A DNA stretch of 64,000 nucleotides from an uncultured Coriobacteriaceae bacterium (GCA_900539345.1 UQBS01000003.1:1-64000); one strand, 5' to 3'. Shown: positions 25,860-35,446, numbered from the stretch's first letter. Made by a program: numbers and translations. The notes: generated from the sequence alone by a model not told the origin.

Positions 25860-26405
25860 TCAATACTCGATGCCCTCACGAGCCGCGACGCCGCACTGAT
25901 AGGGGTGGCGTTCACAAGAGAAGCGCGTGAGGTAATCGGCCGCCTCAGCCACAAAGTCAGGCAGACTGTGCCCCGTGACAACCACCTCGCAGTGATCGGT
26001 GCCTGCCGCCCAAGCCATGACGGAACGCACGAGGCTCTCGTCGAGCAGGCCTGCACGCAGGGCATCGAGTGCCTCGTCGAGCACGAGCAAGTCACCCTCA
26101 CAGGCTGCCGTCCCCTCGGCGGGCGCACTCACAAGCTCGAACGCATGCCTTAGATTGTCGTCGTGCAGGACGCGCGAAGCCGCCTTCTCCCCATCACTCA
26201 TCCGAAACGTGAACTTGGCAAGCGCCCCGTCACTCAGCACCGCCTCAACGCCTGGCAGCCCTTTGAACAGGGAGATCTCTGAAGAGGAGCCGTCCTTCAA
26301 GAACTGCACGACAACGACACGCCAGCCGGCTGCCGCAGCACGCATCGCAAGGCCCATCGCCGCGCACGTCTTGCCCTTGCCGTCACCCCAGTACGCGTGC
26401 AGCAT
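25860..26405 (-). CDS. Corrinoid adenosyltransferase (CobA/CobO/BtuR type)
   Basis: 181 residues. The P-loop GDGKGKTCAAMGLAMRA at the N terminus, VVVVQFLKDG, LLVLDEALDALRAGLL and VVVTGHSLPDFVAEAADYLT match the CobO/BtuR family, which adenosylates cob(I)alamin or cobinamide to make the B12 coenzyme. It starts 4 nt after the metallo-beta-lactamase-fold gene. No other cobalamin genes lie nearby. Confidence 0.9.
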   Translation of the reverse strand: MLHAYWGDGKGKTCAAMGLAMRAAAAGWRVVVVQFLKDGSSSEISLFKGLPGVEAVLSDGALAKFTFRMSDGEKAASRVLHDDNLRHAFELVSAPAEGTAACEGDLLVLDEALDALRAGLLDESLVRSVMAWAAGTDHCEVVVTGHSLPDFVAEAADYLTRFSCERHPYQCGVAAREGIEY

Positions 26406-26408
26406 CGC

Positions 26409-27278
26409 CTAGCCTCTCTCCCCCGCGCATGCGGGCACCTCGTTGCCGGCGTCCCCCGCGCAAGCGCCCTCGCCAGCCGCAGAGGCTCCATGACAAGCAC
26501 CCTCACCACGGGCGTCCTCGCCGGCCGCAGCGGCCGCACCGACGCCGTAGCAATCGAGCTCACCGGCCAGGTAAGCGCAACCGCCCCAGCGTGCGCGCAC
26601 ACACTCGAGCAAGTCCTCCCGGCGCCCGTAAAACGGCAGGTGGGTGAGCACGAGCGTGCCAGGATTGACCCTGCGTGCCAGCTCGGCCACGTCATCGGCG
26701 TTCATGTGGCCCGGAGCCTCGCCCAAGGTGGGCGGATAGAGGCTGCACTCGGCAAGCAGCAGGTCGGCGCCCTGGCTGAATTCAACAAGGTCTTCCGTCA
26801 ACGCGCCATCGGCCGTGTACACGAGCACGTCGCCCGTGTGCCTGCCCACAAGGCGCATGGCAAGGCACTCGACAGGATGGCGCGTACGCATGAAGTCGAT
26901 GTCAATGTCGCCAATCGCAAGGTGCCCTCCCGCCTCGATGGCATGGCTGGCACAGCCGTTGTCCGCCTTGCCAACGCGTTCCAGATCAGGCGTACTTGCC
27001 GGCGCATAAAAGTGCAACGTGTTCGTTGCGGTACCGAGAATCCGCTGGATGATGCGGCCGTGCACGAGCACGCCGGCGTCACTTGCATGATCGGGATGCC
27101 AGTGAGAGATGACCACATGGTCAAGCTCTTCAAGCGCACAGACACGCTGCAGCGACGAGGCGACCCCGGCCCCGCAGTCAAGAAGAACGCGCGTCTGACC
27201 CTCCTGCACGAGATATCCCGAGCAAGCCTCGCCCACACGGCCCACACCCCCGGCTCGACCGATGACCGTCAGTTCCAT
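26409..27278 (-). CDS. Metallo-beta-lactamase fold hydrolase (RNase Z-like)
   Basis: 289 residues. The metal site ISHWHPDHASD matches HxHxDH; CSGYLVQEGQTRVLLDCGAG precedes it; DLLLAECSLYP and VLTHLPFYG resemble the later Asp and His motifs of the RNase Z/phosphodiesterase branch. The last 40 residues are Ala/Gly/Glu-rich low complexity with several Cys. Function unknown; it pairs with the corrinoid adenosyltransferase. Confidence 0.85.
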   Translation of the reverse strand: MELTVIGRAGGVGRVGEACSGYLVQEGQTRVLLDCGAGVASSLQRVCALEELDHVVISHWHPDHASDAGVLVHGRIIQRILGTATNTLHFYAPASTPDLERVGKADNGCASHAIEAGGHLAIGDIDIDFMRTRHPVECLAMRLVGRHTGDVLVYTADGALTEDLVEFSQGADLLLAECSLYPPTLGEAPGHMNADDVAELARRVNPGTLVLTHLPFYGRREDLLECVRARWGGCAYLAGELDCYGVGAAAAAGEDARGEGACHGASAAGEGACAGDAGNEVPACAGERG

Positions 27279-27487
27279 GCGAATTCCTCCTCTTTACTCC
27301 ACGAATTGTAAGTATCGCCAGGCGCACCCAGGCACCTGCATATGCGAGACTGCGACCACCCGCGCGACACGCGCAACGCCGCCAGGCCCACACAAACTCA
27401 TGCGCATACAGAACCGCAGAAACCCATGCAATGCGCGTCGCCACCTGCCGCGTGCATCCATACAAACAAAATCGCAGGCAACATGCC

Positions 27488-28255
27488 TTATCCGCACGAC
27501 GCCGCCAGCAACTCCTGCGTATAGGCGTCAGTCGGCGCGGAAAGCACCTGAGACGCCGGGCCTTGCTCTACCAGCCTGCCTTCGTGCAGCACTGCCACAT
27601 CGTCGGCCATATACGCCACAACGCCCATATCGTGGCTGATAAAGAGGTACGAGCACCCCAAGTCGTCCTGAAGTTCGCGCAAAAGGTTGAGCACCTGGGC
27701 TTGCACGGAGACGTCCAGGGCGCTCGTCGGCTCGTCGCACACCACCACGGCAGGCCTCCCCACCAGGGCGCGTGCAATCGCGACGCGCTGGCACTGCCCG
27801 CCCGACAGCTCGCCGGTCTTGCGGTCGGCGATGTCGGTCGTCAGGCCCACGCGTTCGAGCATCTCAAGAACGGCCCGCTCGCGCGCCTTCGCGTCGAGAC
27901 CGGCAGGCAGGGCGTCAAGCGGTTCGGCAACGGCACGCGCAACGGTGTAGCGGGGGTCGAGCGAGGCGGCACAGTCCTGAAAGACAAACTGCACGTCGCG
28001 GCGAAATTCCTTGAACTGCCTGCGGTCGAGGCGCGGAAGGGCGCGGCCCTTGTAGAAGACCTCGCCCTCGCCAGGTACGAGCATGCCGCCCAGGATGTCG
28101 CCCAACGTCGACTTGCCCGAACCCGACTCGCCTATGACGCCCAGGGTCTTGCCGGGATGCAATGCCACGCTCACGCCGTCGAGTGCGCGCACGCTGCGGG
28201 CGCCGTGGCCGAAAACGTGCCCAAGGCCGACGCCCTGCACGATCGGATCGTTCAT
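27488..28255 (-). CDS. Peptide/nickel-type ABC transporter ATP-binding protein (DppF/NikE-like)
   Basis: 255 residues. Walker A GESGSGKSTL, Q-loop VFQDC, signature LSGGQCQRVAIARAL, Walker B VVVCDEPTSALD and the switch His SHDMG are intact. The Cys in the signature LSGGQC is unusual. Fourth cistron of the importer; its ATG overlaps the stop of the other ATPase (ATGA). Confidence 0.93.
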   Translation of the reverse strand: MNDPIVQGVGLGHVFGHGARSVRALDGVSVALHPGKTLGVIGESGSGKSTLGDILGGMLVPGEGEVFYKGRALPRLDRRQFKEFRRDVQFVFQDCAASLDPRYTVARAVAEPLDALPAGLDAKARERAVLEMLERVGLTTDIADRKTGELSGGQCQRVAIARALVGRPAVVVCDEPTSALDVSVQAQVLNLLRELQDDLGCSYLFISHDMGVVAYMADDVAVLHEGRLVEQGPASQVLSAPTDAYTQELLAASCG

Positions 28256-29106
28256 CGCCCCTCCTCCCTTGGCTCTGAAGCCGCCCCCGCCTCGTCATAC
28301 TCAGGCAGACGCACGTCTCGAGGCATGCCCACATGCGGCACGGCCAACAAAAGCGCCTGCGTGTAGGGATGGCTGGGATGCGCGAGCACCTCGGCTGCCT
28401 GCCCGCGCTCAACCACGCGGCCCTTGCGCATGACGATTGCAGAGTTGCAGGTACGACGCACAAGCGGCAGGTCGTGGCTCACCATGAGCAGGGCGGCGCC
28501 CCTCTCGGCGCACATGCGCTGCAGCAAGGAGGCGACCTGAGTGCGCGTCACGGCATCAAGCGCGGCGGTGGGCTCATCGGCCACCACAAGTTCAGGGGAG
28601 CTCATGAGCGCCATGGCGATGTTGACGCGCTGGCGCATGCCACCGGAAAGCTGCCCCGGGTAGCTTTCGAGCACCCGGGCGGCATCAGCGATACCCACGG
28701 CACCCAGCAGCTCGACGGCGCGCTCTTTCGCCTCGGCACGGCTCACTTTGTGCCAGGTACGATACCCATCGGTTATCTGTGCGAGCACTTTGAGGCCGGG
28801 ATGCAGGTAGCTCACCGAATTCTGAGGCACGTAGCCCACGTGGTGCCCGAGAAGACCGCGCAGCTGCGCCGCCCCGCACGCCATGGGGTCTTGGCCAAGA
28901 AGGGACACCTTTCCTGCGGCCATATGCACGCCTTCGGGCAAAAGGCCCAGGCAGGCACGGGCAAAAAGCGTCTTGCCGGCACCCGACTCGCCCACGACGC
29001 CCACACGTGCGCCAGCCGGCACGCACACGTCCACGCCATCGACAAGCACGCGGCCGTCCCTGTCGAGGATGCGCACACCCTCGGCCCTTACGACGTCGTC
29101 ACTCAC
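28252..29106 (-). CDS. Peptide/nickel-type ABC transporter ATP-binding protein (DppD/NikD-like)
   Basis: 284 residues from GTG 29106, which shares bases with the permease stop (GTGA) and follows a GAGGGGG site. Walker A GESGAGKTLFA, signature LSGGMRQRVNIAMAL, Walker B LVVADEPTAALD, SHDLP. The C terminus HPSHPYTQALLLAVPHVGMP is typical of oligopeptide/nickel transporters. Confidence 0.93.
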   Translation of the reverse strand: MSDDVVRAEGVRILDRDGRVLVDGVDVCVPAGARVGVVGESGAGKTLFARACLGLLPEGVHMAAGKVSLLGQDPMACGAAQLRGLLGHHVGYVPQNSVSYLHPGLKVLAQITDGYRTWHKVSRAEAKERAVELLGAVGIADAARVLESYPGQLSGGMRQRVNIAMALMSSPELVVADEPTAALDAVTRTQVASLLQRMCAERGAALLMVSHDLPLVRRTCNSAIVMRKGRVVERGQAAEVLAHPSHPYTQALLLAVPHVGMPRDVRLPEYDEAGAASEPREEGR

Positions 29107-30893
29107 AGCGACCCCCTCCCGAGCATGCGGTCGTTCAAGGCGTCGCCCACAAGGTTCCAGCCAAGGGCGGCCGCCATGAGCAGCGCGCCGGGCGCCACTG
29201 CAAGCGCAGGGTGCAGCGTGACGTAGGGCAGCGCCTCGGAGAGCATGTAGCCCCAGCTCGCCATGGGAGGCTGCACGCCCAGGCCCAAGAAGGACAGCGA
29301 TGCCTCGAGCAGCATGGCAGAGCCGATGCGCGCCGTAAGCTGGGTGAGCAGGATGGGAGCCACATTGGGCAGGATGTGACGCACAAGCACGGCAGGCGTG
29401 CCGAGCCCCGCCACGCGCGCGGCCTTGACGTAGAGCCCCGAGGCAACCTCGAGCGTGACCTGGCAGGTAAGGCGGGCAAACACCGGCACCATGAACACGG
29501 CGACGGCCACGAGCACGCTCGTGAGGCCGCGCCCCAGCACAAGCACAAGCACCATGGCAAGAAGGATGCCCGGGAAAGACATGAGCGCATCGGTCAGGCG
29601 CATGATGACGGTGCGCACCCTCGATGAGCCCATGGCGGCCAAGGCGCCCAGGCCCGCGCCCACGAAGGCCCCGAGCACGACCGACCCCACGCCCACCGCC
29701 AGCGCAGGCACCGCTGCCGCCATGCACCGCGACAAGACGTCGCGCCCGAACTGGTCGCACCCAAAGGGATGCTCAAGGCTGGGAAGCGCAAAGCGGGCGG
29801 TCAGGTCCATGGCAGAGATGTCGTAGGGGGTCCACACGAGACTTATGAGGCCCATCGCGGTGACAGCGCCCACAAGCACCAGACCCACGACAAGCGAGAC
29901 GAGGCCGCGACGGCCTCGGGGGCTCCCCACAGACTTGCCCGCCCCCGTGGTGGCAGACATCCCCCTGCCTGCGGCGCGCACAGTAAGGAGGTCGACAAGC
30001 AGGTTCACCACGACAACGGCCACCGTCACAAACACGACGATGCCCTGCACGAGCATGACATCGCGCTGCTCGACCGCCCCGAGGAGCAAGTTGCCCAAAC
30101 CAGGCAGGGCAAACACGCGCTCGATGGCAGCCGTGCCGCCTACAAGCTTCGCCATCTGAATGCCCGCGACCGTGATGGGCGCCGACAGCGACGCGCGCAA
30201 CACGTACGTCACCGTCGCGCGCATGCGCGTAAGGCCCTTCACCTGCGTCGCAAGCATGTATTCCTGCTGTAGCGCGTCCATGACGGAGGAGCGCACCGTG
30301 CGGATAAGCACGCCGAGCTCCCCGCAGGCAAGCACAAGGGCGGGCAGCGTGAGACTGCGGACGCAGCCCGCTGGATCTTGAGCGAGCGGGACATAGCCGC
30401 TCACAGGGAACCATCCCAGGTTGGCCGCGAAGAACAGCATGCACACAACGGCAAGCCAGAACCCCGGCACGGCGCTTGCCAGCTGCATGAGCGTACGCGA
30501 CACGACGTCCACCACGCCTCCGGGACGCATGGCGCTGGCAACGCCGAGCACGCACGACACCGCAAGCGCAACCGCGGTGGCATACACCGCAAGCAGCAGC
30601 GTCACGGGCAGCGTCTGCGCAATGACCTGCCACACGGGTGCGCCGTACGTGCGCGAGGTGCCCCAGTCGCCCGTGAGCACCCCGCATATCCAGGAGACAT
30701 ATTGCTCGGGAAGGGAGCGGTCAAGACCCATCGACTCACGGAGCTGCTGCAGGGCCTGCGGCGTGGCGTCGGTGCCCAGCACGAGCGTCGCGGTGTCACC
30801 AGGCACCACATGCAGCGCCGCAAACGTGAGCAGCGACACGACGAAGAGCACGGCCAGCGCCGCTCCGCACCTTCCCGCCAGCGTCTTGGCCAT
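29103..30893 (-). CDS. Fused DppB-DppC permease of a peptide/nickel-type ABC importer
   Basis: 596 residues made of two complete permeases. The N-terminal half (1-310) is DppB/NikB-like: VVPGDTATLVLG, LRESMGLDRSLPEQYVSWICGVLTGDWG and the coupling EAA-type loop with VKGLTRMRATVTYVLR. The C-terminal half (about 325-596) is DppC/NikC-like: HPFGCDQFGRDVLSRCM, AARVAGLGTPAVLVRHILPN, LGLGVQPPMASWGYML. These are separate genes in nearly all such operons. A Gly/Arg-rich linker joins them around residue 310-330. The reading frame is continuous. Confidence 0.9.
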   Translation of the reverse strand: MAKTLAGRCGAALAVLFVVSLLTFAALHVVPGDTATLVLGTDATPQALQQLRESMGLDRSLPEQYVSWICGVLTGDWGTSRTYGAPVWQVIAQTLPVTLLLAVYATAVALAVSCVLGVASAMRPGGVVDVVSRTLMQLASAVPGFWLAVVCMLFFAANLGWFPVSGYVPLAQDPAGCVRSLTLPALVLACGELGVLIRTVRSSVMDALQQEYMLATQVKGLTRMRATVTYVLRASLSAPITVAGIQMAKLVGGTAAIERVFALPGLGNLLLGAVEQRDVMLVQGIVVFVTVAVVVVNLLVDLLTVRAAGRGMSATTGAGKSVGSPRGRRGLVSLVVGLVLVGAVTAMGLISLVWTPYDISAMDLTARFALPSLEHPFGCDQFGRDVLSRCMAAAVPALAVGVGSVVLGAFVGAGLGALAAMGSSRVRTVIMRLTDALMSFPGILLAMVLVLVLGRGLTSVLVAVAVFMVPVFARLTCQVTLEVASGLYVKAARVAGLGTPAVLVRHILPNVAPILLTQLTARIGSAMLLEASLSFLGLGVQPPMASWGYMLSEALPYVTLHPALAVAPGALLMAAALGWNLVGDALNDRMLGRGSL

Positions 30894-30933
30894 ACTCGCC
30901 TCCCATAGAGTCTCTCAACTCCGCACAATTGTG

Positions 30934-30973
30934 TGCGAGGGCCCGGCGCGCCCAGCGCACACAAGCCCTCGCA
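30934..30973 (-). promoter_or_regulatory. Stem-loop between binding-protein and permease genes
   Basis: TGCGAGGGC and GCCCTCGCA arms lie in the 97-nt gap between the binding protein and the permease. Such stem-loops often stabilise the upstream mRNA so that binding protein is made in excess. Confidence 0.5.
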
Positions 30974-30990
30974 CTACAACGCGGCAGCTG

Positions 30991-32592
30991 TTAGGCCTGC
31001 AGCGTCACGTCTTTGAACTCGTAGATGTCAATAGGATACTGCACAAAGCCCTCGAGCCCGGCGTCAGCCAGATACACCATCACCGGAGACTGGATGTACA
31101 GCGCGGGCACGTCTTGGGCGAGCTGCTCCTGGATTTGGCGCACATCCTCGGCACGCTTCTCCTCGTCAAGCTGGCCGCGGTAATCGGCGATGAGGCCGTC
31201 CACCACGTCGCTGGAGTAATTGAAGTAGTTCTCCGAGCTCTCCGAACCATAACGGGCCAGCAGCGTGATGGGGTCGAGGCGACCGGTGTGACCCACGACG
31301 GTGAGGTCGTACACGCGGCCGGTGTACACCTCGTCGAGCCACGTAGCCCACTCGACGATCTCGACGTTGCAGGTGATGCCGACCTTGCCCAGGGCGTCGG
31401 CGATAATCTGGCCGGCGTTGACGTACTCCTTGTAGCTCTTGGGCAGACGCATGGAGAACGTCAGCTCCTCGGCGGAGTAGCCGCATTCCTCAAGCAGGGC
31501 CTTCGCCGCATCGGGATCGTAGGCATACGTGTCGTTGCAGTCCACATATCCCGTGAAGCTCGGCGGGAAGTGCGAGCCGATCTTCTTGCCGTAGCCCCAC
31601 CACACGGCCTCGATGAGGGCGTCCTTGTCCACGGCCATGTTGATGGCCTGACGCACGCGCACGTCGGCGAGGACCTCGTTTGCGCAGTTCATGGCCATGA
31701 GCTGCACGCCGTTCATGGGATACTGCATGATTTGGAAGGCCGTGTCGCCCTCAAAGGCAGCGACCTGCTCGTTTGCGGCGAGGATGAGGTCGACGTCGTG
31801 GGCGCGCAGCGAGCTCGCCTGCGTCGTGGCCTCGGGCAGCACGCGCAGCTCGACGTTGGCGATATAGGGTGCCTCACCCCAATAGCTGGGATTTGCCTCG
31901 AGCACCACGGACTGCTGCGGAGTCCAGGACGCGACCTTGTAAGGGCCGGTGCCCACGGGCTGGTTGGCCAGCGTGTCTGCCACCGTCGTGTCGACCACGG
32001 CGCTCCAGGCGTAGGCGAAGTCGGTAAGCATGGCCACGTTAAGCTCGGAAGAGGTCACCTGCACGGTGCGCTCGTCAACAGCCTCGAAGGTGTAGCCGGC
32101 ATACTCGCTCTTGCGCGGCGCGGCGTCGTCCTGCAGGCGCAGGAAGGACGCCACGACGGCGTCGGCGTCGCAGGCGTTGCCATTGGAGAACACTAGGCCC
32201 TCGCGCAGCTTGAAGGTGGCGACCATACCGTCCTCGGAAGTTTCCCACGACTCGGCAAGGCCGGGCACAAGCTCGCCGGACGTCGTCACCTTGAGCAGGG
32301 GGTCATACACGCTGTTCGTGACCTGGAAAGTCGCGGCGGCCGCCGTGCGATGCGGGTCGAGGCCGTCCGGGTCGACCGTGATGCCCATGACGAGCTTGTC
32401 CGCCTGAGCGGGCGCATCCTGCGAGGAGGCAGACGTATCCTGCGTCTCAGTCGCACCAGTCGACTCAGCCGTGTTCACGTCTTGCGAGCCGCACCCGGAA
32501 AGCGCGAGCAAACCGGCGCCGGCAAACAGGCTGGCACACGCAAACGCGCGTCGAGACAGGGACGTACGCGCAGATTCAGAAGCTCGGGACAT
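30991..32592 (-). CDS. Peptide/nickel-type extracellular solute-binding lipoprotein
   Basis: 533 residues from ATG 32592 (AAAGG 7 nt upstream). A twin-arginine-containing leader (SRRAFACASLFAGAG) ends in the lipobox LSGC, with Cys34 as the lipidated residue, then an Asn/Ser/Thr-rich spacer. The SBP family 5 fold follows: TVDPDGLDPHRTAAAATFQVTNSVYDPLLK, GLAESWETSEDGMVATFKLREGLVFSNG, PVGTGPYKVASW and VRQAINMAVDKDALIEAVW. First gene of the importer operon. Substrate (peptide, nickel or other) cannot be told; Tat export is possible given the nearby tat genes. Confidence 0.92.
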   Translation of the reverse strand: MSRASESARTSLSRRAFACASLFAGAGLLALSGCGSQDVNTAESTGATETQDTSASSQDAPAQADKLVMGITVDPDGLDPHRTAAAATFQVTNSVYDPLLKVTTSGELVPGLAESWETSEDGMVATFKLREGLVFSNGNACDADAVVASFLRLQDDAAPRKSEYAGYTFEAVDERTVQVTSSELNVAMLTDFAYAWSAVVDTTVADTLANQPVGTGPYKVASWTPQQSVVLEANPSYWGEAPYIANVELRVLPEATTQASSLRAHDVDLILAANEQVAAFEGDTAFQIMQYPMNGVQLMAMNCANEVLADVRVRQAINMAVDKDALIEAVWWGYGKKIGSHFPPSFTGYVDCNDTYAYDPDAAKALLEECGYSAEELTFSMRLPKSYKEYVNAGQIIADALGKVGITCNVEIVEWATWLDEVYTGRVYDLTVVGHTGRLDPITLLARYGSESSENYFNYSSDVVDGLIADYRGQLDEEKRAEDVRQIQEQLAQDVPALYIQSPVMVYLADAGLEGFVQYPIDIYEFKDVTLQA

Positions 32593-32629
32593 CACAACAC
32601 CTTTCTAAAGAATTAGGAGGGGGCATTAG

Positions 32630-32659
32630 CTTATCCACAAACGCCCTCCGCTCGGTCAA
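32630..32659 (-). promoter_or_regulatory. Candidate promoter of the ABC importer operon
   Basis: Minus strand TTGACC (32654-32659), 18-bp spacer, GATAAG (32630-32635), about 40 nt before the binding-protein ATG. Confidence 0.45.
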
Positions 32660-32706
32660 GTCTTCGCAAAACCGCCCTCACCGCACCTAATCACCGCTTT
32701 GATAGA

Positions 32707-32758
32707 CCTTTGGCGGCACGCAAACGGTTGTCTTATCCGTCGTGCGTGCCGCCAAAGG
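32707..32758. repeat. Long perfect hairpin downstream of topA
   Basis: CCTTTGGCGGCACGCA (32707-32722) and its exact complement (32743-32758) form a 16-bp stem; inner ACGG/CCGT can extend it. There is no T run on either side, so it is not a standard terminator. Confidence 0.7.
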
Positions 32759-32793
32759 GTCAGCGCGTCATATATGCAAGGGCCTTGCGAAGC

Positions 32794-35442
32794 CTACTCC
32801 TGCGAAGTGGGCTCTTCGGCAGCCTCAGGCTCTGTCTTCTTCTTCGAGGAAGCCTTCTTTGCAGGGGCCTTCTTGGCGGCAGCCTTCTTCGCCGGGGCCT
32901 TCTTGGTCGAGGACTTCTTCGAGGAGGCCTTCTTGGGCTCGTCGCCCTCAGCCTGCGCCTCGGCCTCAGCCTTTGCGGCGCGCGCCGCTGCCTTGGCGGC
33001 CTTCTCCTCCTCGGCGCGAGCCTTGCCGGGGCAGTCCATGTTCACGCAGATGCGCCAAGGGCCGCGGGTGGTCGTGACCTCGACGATGGGGGCGCCACAG
33101 TCGGGGCACACCTCGCCCGTCGCCTTGAGCTCGCCTCGCTGCGGAAGCGGGTAGCTCGTAGAGCAGTCGTCGTAGTTGGTGCAGCGGATGAAGCGCTTGA
33201 GCGTGCGCTCGCTGCGATGGGCGATGAGCAGGCCCTCGCGCCCAGCTGCAGCGCAGGTGGGGCACACACCCACCGTGACGTCGGGCTCCTTGTTGGTGGG
33301 GCACGCCGGGTCCACGCACACGACGTAGGGCTTCGAGCGGAACGGCTGCACCTTGATCTGCGGGCAGCCGCACACGGGGCACAGCTCCTCCACCGTCTGG
33401 ATCTTGCCCTGGGGCAAGGGGTAGGTGACCTCGCACTCGGGCCAGGCGGAGCACCCGATGAAGCTCGAACGGGTCTTGGCCGACTGCTTCACGAGCAGGT
33501 CATGGCCGCACTTGGGGCACACGCCGATCTTGGCATCTGCCTGCACCGCGTCGCTGATGGCCTCGCCGAGGTCCTCCTTGTGCTCGATGAGGCCCTCGAG
33601 CAGCGAGGCAAGCAGCTCGCGGGAGTGGTCGACGACGGCGTCCTGGCTTGCCTGGCCCTCGGCCACCTTCGTCATGTCGCCTTCGAGCTCGCTTGTCATC
33701 TCAGGCGTGGTTATGTGGGCGGCGTAGCACTCGAGGGCGTCGATGATGGCCATACCGAGCTGGCTGGGCTCGATGGGGTCGTTCTTGAGGTACTTCACCT
33801 CGTAGAGGCGCTCGATGATGGAAGCACGGGTGGACTTGGTGCCCAGGCCCAGGCGCTCCATCTCCTGCACGAGCTTGCCCTGGCTGTAGCGCGCCGGCGG
33901 CTCGGTCTGCTTGGCCTCGAGGTCAAGCGAGGTGAGGTCGACCTCCTGGCCCACGGAAAGGGCAGGCAGCTGCTCGTCCTTCTTGGAGCCGTACGGATAG
34001 ATGGCGCGATAGCCGGGCTTCACGAGCACGTCACCGCTGGCGGCAAACGTCTGGCCGCCCGCATCGAGCGTGACCTTGGTGCCCTCGATGACGGGCTGCT
34101 CGGAGAGGGTCGCAAGGAACCTGCGGGCAATGAGGTTGTAGAGCTTCCACTCCTCGGGGCGCAGCTTGTCGGGGTCGCCGACACCCGTGGGGTAGATGGG
34201 CGGGTGGTCGGTGGTCTCCTGCTTGCCGCGGGTGGCCTTGAGGGGCTGCGCGGCCAGGAGCTCGTCGCAGTAGTTGGCGTACTGCGGCACGCCCTTGAGC
34301 ATCGTCACGACCTCGGAAAGGTCGAGCGTCTCGGGATACACCGTGTTGTCGACACGCGGGTAGGAGATGAGGCCGCTCATGTAGAGCGACTCGGCGATGC
34401 GCATGGTGCGCGCCGGCGTGAGGCCCTCGGCGGCAGCGGCCGTCTGCAGGCTCGTGGTGTTGAACGGCGTTTGGATGGTGCCCTTGCGCGTCTTCTTCAC
34501 CACGTCGGTCACGCGGGCCTTGCCTGCGGCCTTCGCGTCCTGGTAGGCGCTCGTGGCAGTCGCCTCGTCCTTGAAACGGGCCGTGGCATGGGCGACCTTG
34601 AATTCCTCGCCCTCCTGCGTGGCGGCGGTGCCGCGCACGACCCAATAGTCCTCGGGAACGAAAGCCTGGCGCTCCTTCTCACGACGCGCCACAAGGGCGA
34701 GCGTGGGGGTCTGCACACGACCGGCGCTGCGCACGTTGCCCAGGCCGCCGAACTTGGCCATCGTGAGGTAGCGCGTAAGCACGGCACCCCAGATGAGGTC
34801 GATAAACTGGCGCGACTCACCGGCGGCTGCCAGGTCGTCGTCCACGGCCACGAGGTTCTCGCGAGCAAAGGCGTGCTCGAGCTCAGGCTTGGTGAACGAC
34901 GAGTAGCGGGCGCGCACCACCGGCACGTCCTCGTTGACCTGACGCACCATGGACACGGCGTCCGAGCCGATGAGCTCGCCCTCACGGTCGAAGTCGGTTG
35001 CGATGATGACCTCGTCGGCCTTCTTCGCGAGGTTCTTGAGGGTGCGTATGATCTCCTTCTCCGCAGGCTCCTTCACAACGGGCGCCCACACGAGATACGG
35101 AAGGCTCGGCACCTTCCAACCCTTGATGTCCACGCCCTCCTTGGTGAAAGGCTTGCGGACCTTCTCGAAGGGCGGGTGGGCAAGAGTCGCAGGCAGGCTT
35201 GCTGGAAAGACCTCGCCTTCCTCGTCGACGCCAAACCAGCCCTGGTCTTCGCGCCACTGCAGCTCCCGGGGAAAATCGACCGCCAGGATATGGCCGCGCA
35301 GACCCATGGCGACCCACTCCTCCCCCTCACGGGTGAAGCGGCACACGGGGGTGTTGTAGACCTTGTCCTTCTTGGTGCCAACACCGAGCTCCTTGGCGAT
35401 GTTCTCGGCGGCGTTGGTCTTCTCGGCAACTACAAGCTTCAT
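32794..35442 (-). CDS. topA: Type IA DNA topoisomerase I, archaeal-like
   Basis: 882 residues. Relaxes negative supercoils by single-strand passage. The TOPRIM domain starts MKLVVAEKTNAAENIAKEL and includes IATDFDREGELIGSDA; the catalytic Tyr is in SGLISYPRVDNTVYPETL. The N terminus and the domain spacing look more like archaeal topoisomerase I than the bacterial MSKLVIVESPAKAKT form. After the core come four Cys-type zinc ribbons (CPKCGH...C, CPVCGC...C, CPTCAA...C, CPDCGA...C, about 660-820), then a tail of KKAS/KKAP repeats (about 840-870). The ATG at 35442 is 4 nt from the hypB stop. A longer frame upstream is hypB read off-frame. Confidence 0.93.
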   Translation of the reverse strand: MKLVVAEKTNAAENIAKELGVGTKKDKVYNTPVCRFTREGEEWVAMGLRGHILAVDFPRELQWREDQGWFGVDEEGEVFPASLPATLAHPPFEKVRKPFTKEGVDIKGWKVPSLPYLVWAPVVKEPAEKEIIRTLKNLAKKADEVIIATDFDREGELIGSDAVSMVRQVNEDVPVVRARYSSFTKPELEHAFARENLVAVDDDLAAAGESRQFIDLIWGAVLTRYLTMAKFGGLGNVRSAGRVQTPTLALVARREKERQAFVPEDYWVVRGTAATQEGEEFKVAHATARFKDEATATSAYQDAKAAGKARVTDVVKKTRKGTIQTPFNTTSLQTAAAAEGLTPARTMRIAESLYMSGLISYPRVDNTVYPETLDLSEVVTMLKGVPQYANYCDELLAAQPLKATRGKQETTDHPPIYPTGVGDPDKLRPEEWKLYNLIARRFLATLSEQPVIEGTKVTLDAGGQTFAASGDVLVKPGYRAIYPYGSKKDEQLPALSVGQEVDLTSLDLEAKQTEPPARYSQGKLVQEMERLGLGTKSTRASIIERLYEVKYLKNDPIEPSQLGMAIIDALECYAAHITTPEMTSELEGDMTKVAEGQASQDAVVDHSRELLASLLEGLIEHKEDLGEAISDAVQADAKIGVCPKCGHDLLVKQSAKTRSSFIGCSAWPECEVTYPLPQGKIQTVEELCPVCGCPQIKVQPFRSKPYVVCVDPACPTNKEPDVTVGVCPTCAAAGREGLLIAHRSERTLKRFIRCTNYDDCSTSYPLPQRGELKATGEVCPDCGAPIVEVTTTRGPWRICVNMDCPGKARAEEEKAAKAAARAAKAEAEAQAEGDEPKKASSKKSSTKKAPAKKAAAKKAPAKKASSKKKTEPEAAEEPTSQE

Positions 35443-35446
35443 GGCG

